Assembly: GCA_905198125.1 (NCBI GenBank)
Contig: CAJKBH010000001.1
Coordinates: forward strand, 62,001 to 126,000
Length of the DNA stretch: 64,000 bases
From: an uncultured Porphyromonadaceae bacterium
Lineage (GTDB): Bacteria; Bacteroidota; Bacteroidia; Bacteroidales; Muribaculaceae
Direction of reading: 5' to 3'
The notes beneath the pieces were generated by a model. It had not been told where the DNA came from. It was given only the letters and a program-made list of their open reading frames with translations, and did no database searches. The translations under genes and the position numbers were made by a program. Positions 57,897 to 64,000 of the stretch are shown here, in pieces. Each line of letters begins with the position of its first letter. Within the stretch, counting starts at the first letter, position 1.

Positions 57897-58877
57897 TCAG
57901 AGAGTGATGATGGCTTTGGTGCCGTGGCCTGGGGTGGAGGAGATGGTGAAGTCGCCGCCGTGCAGACGGGCTATCTGTCGGCTCAGGCACAGGCCGATGC
58001 CGCTACCGCCCGGTTTGGTGGTGAAGAATGGCTGGAACAGATTCTGCATCATCTCCGCCGGTATGCCGCAGCCGTTGTCCTCGATGCTGATATACGGACG
58101 CCCTTCGCTCACAGACACGTCGACATGAATATGCGGCTCGGAAACACCGGCAACTGCCTGCACCGCGTTTCGCAGCACGTTGGTAACAAGACGTCCCAGC
58201 AGGTCGCGGTCGGCACGAAGCCGCATGTCTACCGGTATGGTATAATCCATAATGTCAGGGTCAAGGCCGTTGTCAGTCAGATAAATCGCAAACGCCTTCC
58301 GTATGCCAGTGAAAAACTCCATCACATCAATGGTCTCGATCTGAGGCTTAGGCAGGTGCGTCAGCTCATAGTACGAATCCAGGAAACGGCGTATGCTCTG
58401 GCTTTCGTCCGAAATCAACGACACGGCTTCGTTCAGATTCTCGCCCTTGTAACGGTCAGGATTGCGCTTCATGTCCGCGCTCAGCGACACTATCGGGGTG
58501 ATGGCGTTGCGCATCTCATGTGTCATGATGCGCAGGATGCGGTCGTAATACAGTTTGCGCGTCTCAAGCTCCATCCGGCTCGAGCTGTAGACGGCCATAA
58601 TGCGCCGCATGGTATTCGACATGCGGTTGATGTCCGGGTCGTGACTCTCCGCGAACCGGATGGTGGTGTCGTTCATGTCAAGCGCATCCATGAAATCGGA
58701 CATTGACCTTATCACCCGCCGCACCAGGCGCCACAGCAGAATGATGGAGATAACGAGGGGTATAAGCGAAAGAATGCCTAAGGCATGTCTGCCATAGGCG
58801 AAACATAGCGTGGCGAATGCCGTAAAAAGCACTGTCCCCGCTATGCAGAGTATGAAATTCAGACGGAAACGTTTCAC
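57897..58877 (-). CDS. Sensor histidine kinase
   Basis: 326 residues. Two N-terminal membrane helices (about 7-27 and 31-52) with almost no periplasmic loop, a HAMP-like stretch, H-box IMTHEMRNAI with H120, then N box (LLGRLVTNVLRNAVQAVA), D box (DNGCGIP), F (PFFTTK) and G (GGSGIGLCLS) boxes. The lack of a sensor loop suggests that it senses within the membrane or through a partner. Its start overlaps the response regulator stop, and both are divergent from the efflux operon. Confidence 0.9.
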   Translation of the reverse strand: MKRFRLNFILCIAGTVLFTAFATLCFAYGRHALGILSLIPLVISIILLWRLVRRVIRSMSDFMDALDMNDTTIRFAESHDPDINRMSNTMRRIMAVYSSSRMELETRKLYYDRILRIMTHEMRNAITPIVSLSADMKRNPDRYKGENLNEAVSLISDESQSIRRFLDSYYELTHLPKPQIETIDVMEFFTGIRKAFAIYLTDNGLDPDIMDYTIPVDMRLRADRDLLGRLVTNVLRNAVQAVAGVSEPHIHVDVSVSEGRPYISIEDNGCGIPAEMMQNLFQPFFTTKPGGSGIGLCLSRQIARLHGGDFTISSTPGHGTKAIITL

Positions 58878-59449
58878 TTCTTCAATTGATTATAAAGAGT
58901 CTGACGGTTGATGCCCAACAGTTTGGCGGCCTGCGTGAGATTGCCGTTACAGCGTGCCACCACTGAGTTGATGTGGTCTGCCTTGAGTTCGTCGAGGGTC
59001 ATGGCGTCGAGCTTGTCCTGACGCGCCTTGGTGTCCTTGGCCTGCGACAGTACGGCCTGTTCCGATCGGGCCAGGCGGTTCTTGCGGATGGCCGACTTCA
59101 CTTTGGCTATCAGGTCGTCGTTGTCCCACGGCTTGGTTACGAAGTCGTCGCCGCCACGCTTCATGGCCTCGACTGCAAGCTGTATGTCGCCGAACGCGGT
59201 GATCAGCACCACGGCCGGCGGGTGAGGCATCGACTTGATACGCTCCAGCCAGAACAGCCCGTCGTTGCCGTCCAGACGCGAAGTGTCGAAATTCATGTCC
59301 AGCAGCACGGCATCGAAGTCGCCGTTGGCCAGCAACGCCGGAAGCAACGTCGGGTCGCCGATGGTCAGTATGCTGTCGAACTCGCTTTCCAGCACCATCT
59401 TAAGCGACAGCCGCACCGCCTTGTTGTCATCGATTATCAGTATTTTCAT
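58874..59449 (-). CDS. Response regulator with Fis-type HTH, no AAA+ domain (RegA-like)
   Basis: 191 residues. Receiver domain 1-120 with D51 (LLLDMNF) as phosphate acceptor, T in VVLITAFG and K in VTKPWD. Residues about 150-190 are a Fis-type helix-turn-helix (NGNLTQAAKLLGINRQTLYNQL). The AAA+ sigma-54 activation module usual in Bacteroidetes regulators next to such efflux operons is absent; linker 120-150 is short. The result is a PrrA/RegA/ActR-type layout. A palindrome at 59522-59536 in the divergent gap is a likely binding site. Confidence 0.9.
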   Translation of the reverse strand: MKILIIDDNKAVRLSLKMVLESEFDSILTIGDPTLLPALLANGDFDAVLLDMNFDTSRLDGNDGLFWLERIKSMPHPPAVVLITAFGDIQLAVEAMKRGGDDFVTKPWDNDDLIAKVKSAIRKNRLARSEQAVLSQAKDTKARQDKLDAMTLDELKADHINSVVARCNGNLTQAAKLLGINRQTLYNQLKK

Positions 59450-59521
59450 GATGCAAATTTAACGCGTATGGGCGTATGCACAAAGTGAATTACAGGAAAA
59501 ATGGATTCAACGGAAACGAAT

Positions 59522-59536
59522 GTCTAAATTTTAGAC
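59522..59536. promoter_or_regulatory. Palindrome GTCTAAA-T-TTTAGAC between regulator and efflux genes
   Basis: Perfect 7-bp arms with a 1-base centre, in the 176-base divergent gap. Position fits an operator for the Fis-type regulator. Confidence 0.55.
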
Positions 59537-59597
59537 GATTTCAATGTGCAAAATGAGGTTTCTTTAAAATTAATGGAACAATCGGATTGGCGGTATA

Positions 59598-59605
59598 TAA
59601 ATTTG
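59598..59605 (+). promoter_or_regulatory. -7 box of the efflux operon
   Basis: TAAATTTG, 20 bases before the ATG at 59626; this is a primary-type box, not a sigma-54 site. Confidence 0.55.
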
Positions 59606-59625
59606 CATCGTCATAAACAAAGACG

Positions 59626-60912
59626 ATGAAGAAACTGATATTTTCCATACTGCTTATATCGGGAGCTCTGCCGGGCATGGCGCAGATGACGTTGAACGAC
59701 TGTCTGGTCTATGCCCGCGACCATGCCCCGCGCAATGTGATAAACGGCCTCGCGGTGCGCCAGAGCGCCATCGACAGCCGCATAGCCGCTTCCGACATGA
59801 TGCCCTCGGTAGGGCTGTCGTCAAACGGCAATCTCAGCTTCGGCCGTAACATCGACCCCGAAACCAACACCTACGACAACCGCAAGACCCTGTACACCGG
59901 CTTCGGGCTCCAGATGTCGCTCCCTCTGTTCGATGGCCTGGTGAGCATAAACAACCTTAAGGCTGCAAAGACCGGCAAGCTCCGTCAGGAAGAAGCAGCA
60001 AGGCTTGAGGCGGACAACATTTCGCTCAAAGTGATCCGGTCGTTCTACAACGTGTCGTACTGCAAGGCGATGGTAACTCAGATGGAGGAACAGCTTGAGC
60101 GCGACCTGCGGAATCTGAAAGCCGCTGAGCTCGGCATGGAACTCGGCACCAAGAGCGGTGCCGACGTCGCGGAAGTGGAAGCCATCGTCGCCGCAGACCG
60201 TTACGAGCTGACAAACCAGCGCAACCTGCTGAGCAAGGCATATCTGACGCTTCGTAGCACAATGGGGATGGAACCCGATGACAGCGAACTGGAACTGACG
60301 GAGGAAGAATATGACGGAGAACCTGATGCGGAGTTCGTGCATCCCCGGATAGCGGAGGCCCGACTCGGCCTGCAGCAAAGCAAGTACAGCCTCAGGGCCG
60401 CAAAGGGGGCTTTCTCGCCTGTAATATCCTTGAATGCAGGCGTATCGACTTCATATTACAAGATATTCGGAGCCGATTATGTCAACCGTCGTTTCTCGCA
60501 GCAGTGGCATGACAACATGGGGCAATATATAGGCTTTTCGGTTTACTTCCCGATTTTCAACGGATTGTCGCGGGTGAACGGCCTGAAGAAAGCCAAATTG
60601 GAGGTGAAACGTCAGGAAGTGTTGTTGGAGGAAGCTCGACTGGAGACAGACCGTCAGAAATCGGAAGCACGACTTGACTATGACGCGGCGACCGATGAGC
60701 TGGAGGCCGCCACGGCCAGGGTTACGGCTGAAGAAACGGCATACAAGGCCGTGCAGCGCAAGTTTGAGCTGGGAGGCGCTTCGGCGATAGACCTGTACAC
60801 CTCAGGCGCAAAACTGGCCACGGCACGCGCCAACCGCGAAGGGAAACGGATTCAGAAAATAATAAGCCGCATCCTGTTGGGCTACTACAATGGTGAAAAA
60901 CTGATTAAGTAA
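59626..60912 (+). CDS. TolC-family outer-membrane efflux protein
   Basis: 428 residues with signal peptide MKKLIFSILLISGALPGMA. Two TolC-type halves: TLNDCLVYARDHAPR at the start, long helices (LERDLRNLKAAELGMELGTK), beta strands (SLNAGVSTSYY, FSVYFPIFNG), and the second half with GGASAIDLYTSGAKLATA. It forms the outer-membrane duct of a tripartite pump. First gene of an operon with adaptor, ATPase and permease. Confidence 0.92.
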   Translation: MKKLIFSILLISGALPGMAQMTLNDCLVYARDHAPRNVINGLAVRQSAIDSRIAASDMMPSVGLSSNGNLSFGRNIDPETNTYDNRKTLYTGFGLQMSLPLFDGLVSINNLKAAKTGKLRQEEAARLEADNISLKVIRSFYNVSYCKAMVTQMEEQLERDLRNLKAAELGMELGTKSGADVAEVEAIVAADRYELTNQRNLLSKAYLTLRSTMGMEPDDSELELTEEEYDGEPDAEFVHPRIAEARLGLQQSKYSLRAAKGAFSPVISLNAGVSTSYYKIFGADYVNRRFSQQWHDNMGQYIGFSVYFPIFNGLSRVNGLKKAKLEVKRQEVLLEEARLETDRQKSEARLDYDAATDELEAATARVTAEETAYKAVQRKFELGGASAIDLYTSGAKLATARANREGKRIQKIISRILLGYYNGEKLIK

Positions 60913-60926
60913 CAACTGATTGAGAA

Positions 60927-62177
60927 ATGGATAAGGAAATAAAACCCAAATACGGAAGGATTAAGAAGTATGGCATAATCGGCTCCGTTGCGGTGCTGAT
61001 AGTGGCAGCCGCTATATTCGCAGCCGGCAGGGTGGGCGAGTCCACCTACAAGGTGGAGGCCGACTCGATAACAACAGCCGAAGTGACACAGGGAATGTTC
61101 AATGACTTTATCCGCGTCAACGGCCATGTGGAGACCGGCGTGATTGTGCAGGTTTCCGCACTTGAATCGGGTATAGTGGAACATAAGTGGGTGGAAGAAG
61201 GCGCCGACGTCCAGCCGGGCGACATCATCGTGACGTTGCAGAATCCCAATCTGCGTCAGCAGATACTCGACTCGGAATCGCAGTTGGCCGAGAAACAGAA
61301 CATGTTGCGCGACACTGAGATAGCGATGGAAAAAGAACGTACGCAGGTGAAACAGGATCTGTTGTCGGCGCGCACGGATTATGTGAGGAAGCAGCGGGTC
61401 ATGAAGCAGAAGGACACATTGTATAAGGAGAAACTGATTTCGCGTGAGGAATACCTTCAGGCCAGGGAAGACTGCGAGCTGGCGCGGCAGAACCTCGTGC
61501 TGCTGCAGGAACGTCAGCGTCAGGACTCGCTGTATCGACAGGTGCAGGTGTCGATGATGCGCGAGAGCCTGCACAACATGCAGGAGAACTTCAACCTGGT
61601 GCGTCAGCGCGCCGACAACCTCAACATCCGCGCCTCGCATTCCGGCCAGCTCGGCACTCTATCGGTGGAACTGGGCCAGAACGTGGGCGCCGGCCAGCAG
61701 ATAGGGCAGATCAACATCCTGGACAACTACAAGATTACCGTGCAGATTGACGAGCATTACATCGACCGGGTGGAAACCGGGCTGCGCGGCAAGGTGGAAC
61801 GTCAGGGCAAACAGTATGACGTGACGCTGTTCAAGGTCTATCCCGAAGTGGCCAACGGCATGTTCAGGGCCGATCTGAGGATAGAGGGCGCGCTGCCTGA
61901 GAATATCCGCGTGGGTCAGACCTATTACATCAACCTGCAGTTGGGCGAGCCTACGGAGGCGGTGCTTGTGCCCCGCGGTGCATTCTTCCAGAGCACCGGC
62001 GGCCATCAGGCATACGTGCTGAGCGAGGACGGCAAGTCCGCTACGTTGCGCGACATCAGGATAGGACGTCAGAACACACAGTATTACGAGGTGCTGGAGG
62101 GGCTGCATCCGGGCGAGCGCATCATCACCAGCAGCTACAAGAATTTCGGCAACGCCGGGAAGGTAATACTACAATAA
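60927..62177 (+). CDS. HlyD/MacA-type periplasmic adaptor
   Basis: 416 residues. One N-terminal membrane helix (about 14-33), a lipoyl-type beta segment (GHVETGVIVQVSALESGIVEH), a long coiled coil (about 115-215, LRDTEIAMEKERTQVKQDLL), and the C-terminal barrel/membrane-proximal domains (LVPRGAFFQST, LEGLHPGERIITSSYKNF). It bridges the inner-membrane permease and TolC. It starts 14 bases after tolC-like gene. Confidence 0.9.
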   Translation: MDKEIKPKYGRIKKYGIIGSVAVLIVAAAIFAAGRVGESTYKVEADSITTAEVTQGMFNDFIRVNGHVETGVIVQVSALESGIVEHKWVEEGADVQPGDIIVTLQNPNLRQQILDSESQLAEKQNMLRDTEIAMEKERTQVKQDLLSARTDYVRKQRVMKQKDTLYKEKLISREEYLQAREDCELARQNLVLLQERQRQDSLYRQVQVSMMRESLHNMQENFNLVRQRADNLNIRASHSGQLGTLSVELGQNVGAGQQIGQINILDNYKITVQIDEHYIDRVETGLRGKVERQGKQYDVTLFKVYPEVANGMFRADLRIEGALPENIRVGQTYYINLQLGEPTEAVLVPRGAFFQSTGGHQAYVLSEDGKSATLRDIRIGRQNTQYYEVLEGLHPGERIITSSYKNFGNAGKVILQ

Positions 62178-62207
62178 TGACTGAAAAATAACGCTAAAAC
62201 TATAACT

Positions 62208-62891
62208 ATGAAAATTGAAATCAAAGATCTGGAGAAGGTGTTCCGTACGGACACTGTCGAGACGGTGGCTCTGAACAAGGTGTCGTTCACCATCGGCGAC
62301 GGCGAGTTTGTGGCGATAATGGGTCCGTCGGGTTGCGGAAAATCCACTCTGCTCAACATACTCGGACTGCTTGACAATCCCTCGGCCGGAAGCTACCGGC
62401 TTGACGATAAGGAAGTAGGCAACCTCAGGGAATCGGAGCGCACGGAATGGCGCAAGGGGCGCATCGGCTTCGTGTTTCAGTCGTTCAATCTGATCGAGGA
62501 GATGACGGTGCGCGACAATATCATGCTGCCGCTGAACAACCTGAAGCTGGACAAGGCGGAAAAGAGGCGTCGCGTTGACGAGGCATTGCGCCGCATGGGC
62601 ATCAGCCACCGTGCCGGACATTACCCCTCGCAGCTGTCGGGCGGTCAGCAGCAGCGCGTGGCCATAGCCCGCGCCATCGTCGGCAAACCGGGACTGATAC
62701 TGGCCGACGAGCCGACCGGCAACCTCGATTCCAGGAACGGAGCCGAGGTGATGGACCTGCTCAGGGACCTGCACCGCGACGGTGCCACCATCGTGATGGT
62801 GACCCACTCGCAGCGCGACGCCGCTCAGGCCGACTATATCATAAACCTGTTTGACGGGCAGGTGGTGGAGAACCTTAACGACAAACTCTGA
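62208..62891 (+). CDS. MacB/LolD-type ABC transporter ATPase
   Basis: 227 residues. Walker A GPSGCGKST (39-47), Q loop FVFQSFNLIEEM, signature LSGGQQQR, Walker B LILADEPTGNLDS, H loop THSQRDA. Length and motifs match the MacB/LolD family that drives FtsX-type permeases. The permease follows after 4 bases. Confidence 0.93.
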   Translation: MKIEIKDLEKVFRTDTVETVALNKVSFTIGDGEFVAIMGPSGCGKSTLLNILGLLDNPSAGSYRLDDKEVGNLRESERTEWRKGRIGFVFQSFNLIEEMTVRDNIMLPLNNLKLDKAEKRRRVDEALRRMGISHRAGHYPSQLSGGQQQRVAIARAIVGKPGLILADEPTGNLDSRNGAEVMDLLRDLHRDGATIVMVTHSQRDAAQADYIINLFDGQVVENLNDKL

Positions 62892-62895
62892 CGCT

Positions 62896-64000
62896 ATGCT
62901 GAAATTCTTTACATCCGACCTGAGACGGAACCTGACCAAGATATTCTGTCTCACCATAGGTCTGGCCATCGGACTTCTGTTGGTGGCCAAGGCGTTTGTC
63001 GAGCAGTCGTTCGACCACGCCATCCCGGAATACGGGAATGTGTATCTGGTAAGGGAGAGCGTGGTAGTTTGTGGAGAATTCCGGGAATTCAATCAGACGG
63101 CGGGCGCTATTGCTCCCGGGTTGAAACGGTATGTGCCTCAGGTTGAACAGGCTTCCCGAATCACTGAGATGTGGGACGGTTCATTGAAGGTTCGGACTCC
63201 GGATGGCCGAGATTTTGAAGCCGAAGGCATTACAATGGCCGATAGTTGTCTGTTCGATGTGTTGCGATGGCCTGTGATATGTGGAGATCCACACGAGGCA
63301 TTGGCTGTGGAGGACCGTTGCATGATACCGCGTTCCCTGGCGGAGAAAATCGGAGGAGATGTAATGGGCATGACTTTGGTAAGTCCGGATTTCAACAAAA
63401 GTTATCAGATAATGATTGACGGAGTGTACGAGGATTTTCCTATAAACTCTACATTCAGGAACGTAATCTATCTCTCTCTGTCGTCTATTGGAAAATTCTC
63501 CGCTGACGGACGGGATAACTGGGTTGGTAACGACCGTTACAAGAGCTATGTCCGTCTTGCTAAAGGCGCGTCTGCAGAAGAAATAGCTCCGCACATTCGG
63601 CGCATGCTGAAGGAGAATGTGGACAATTCCGATCTGGAAACCTTCAAGTATAACATAAGTCTGATGCCCCTGTACGAAGTGTATGTCTCGCAGGACAGCG
63701 TCAAGACCATGATATGGATCTTGAGTCTGCTGGCATTCATTATTTTGGTGAGTGCGTCGCTCAACTATCTGCTGATAGTGATCGGCCAGCTCGGCAAGCG
63801 TGGCAAGGAAATGGCCGTGCGCAAATGTTACGGCACAAGCAACCGCAAGCTCTTCCTGCGCATCATGGGGGAGAGCGTGTTCTTCCTTGCCGTGTCCATC
63901 GCGCTTGCCGTGCTGATAGTGCTGAGTCTGTCGGATCAGTGCGAGATGCTGTTGGGTTATCCGGCCTCTGTGTTGCTGTCAAGTCCTGACGTGTGGCTTG
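62896..64000 (+). CDS. FtsX/MacB-type ABC permease, runs off right edge
   Basis: Open frame from the ATG at 62896 to the window end (at least 368 residues). First helix at about 15-33 (IFCLTIGLAIGLLLVAKAF), a large periplasmic MacB-type domain, then helices at about 275-298 (MIWILSLLAFIILVSASLNY) with the FtsX motif GQLGKRGKEMAVRKCYGTSNRKLF. It is the inner-membrane part of the tripartite exporter. In Bacteroidetes such operons usually continue with further permeases. The substrate is unknown. Confidence 0.88.
   Translation, partial: MLKFFTSDLRRNLTKIFCLTIGLAIGLLLVAKAFVEQSFDHAIPEYGNVYLVRESVVVCGEFREFNQTAGAIAPGLKRYVPQVEQASRITEMWDGSLKVRTPDGRDFEAEGITMADSCLFDVLRWPVICGDPHEALAVEDRCMIPRSLAEKIGGDVMGMTLVSPDFNKSYQIMIDGVYEDFPINSTFRNVIYLSLSSIGKFSADGRDNWVGNDRYKSYVRLAKGASAEEIAPHIRRMLKENVDNSDLETFKYNISLMPLYEVYVSQDSVKTMIWILSLLAFIILVSASLNYLLIVIGQLGKRGKEMAVRKCYGTSNRKLFLRIMGESVFFLAVSIALAVLIVLSLSDQCEMLLGYPASVLLSSPDVWL

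Overview
The window looks like a chromosomal segment of a Bacteroidales gut commensal; I favour Muribaculaceae (S24-7), inferred from gene content only. Supporting signs are promoters with the Bacteroidetes -7 box TAnnTTTG, a split glycine decarboxylase (gcvPA/gcvPB), an animal-type GT3 glycogen synthase, type III glutamine synthetase, LL-diaminopimelate aminotransferase, BspA-type leucine-rich repeat protein, type IX-like C-terminal domains, and an EF-G2-like factor. No rRNA or tRNA gene was found.

Layout. 1-6.7 kb (minus strand): a partial secreted protein, an orphan antitoxin-like gene, an Rpn-type nuclease, a beta-barrel protein, and a tight three-gene operon (tyrosine ammonia-lyase-like enzyme, FabG-like reductase, FabB-like synthase) resembling the start of an aryl-polyene/flexirubin pathway; then a phosphoesterase. 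7-10.9 kb: a secreted GH8 glycanase and a non-catalytic partner with three carbohydrate-binding-like repeats. 11-16 kb: AlkD-like protein, esterase, AAA-ATPase/nuclease, LolCE-like permease. 16-24 kb: gcvT-gcvH-gcvPA-gcvPB-lpdA, then rsmG, an MBL hydrolase and a DUF3127 protein with an SSB-like tail. 24-29 kb: glycogen synthase and phosphorylase behind a long leader that holds a foldback (MITE-like) element. 29-33 kb: thioredoxin, VKOR/C39-like protein, a 57-residue peptide gene, a porin, and hemW. 33-38 kb: EF-G2-like GTPase flanked by arrays of one repeat family, an ECF sigma operon, and ferritin. 38-45 kb: surface LRR protein, a T9SS-type protein, gene fragments (AlbA_2, Abi), and a striking single ORF joining an ECF sigma factor, an inner-membrane helix and an outer-membrane beta-barrel. 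45-55 kb: symporter, dapF-dapL, glnN, aminotransferase, flavodiiron protein, DedA protein, rpe. 55-57.9 kb: accessory genes (YhcG-type nuclease, lipoprotein, broken YafQ toxin) and a flavin reductase. 57.9-64 kb: histidine kinase and a short response regulator divergent from a TolC/HlyD/ABC efflux operon that runs off the right edge.

Themes. Housekeeping modules are coherent (glycine cleavage, glycogen, lysine/glutamine synthesis, oxidative protein folding). Intergenic DNA is unusually rich in small repeats: REP-like palindromes, foldbacks, tandem duplications at translation starts, and octamer-like arrays. The most original candidate is the sigma/beta-barrel fusion at 42777-44318, followed by the foldback in the glycogen leader, the twin promoters shared by the left-edge gene and the ammonia-lyase operon, and the EF-G2-like gene bracketed by repeat arrays.
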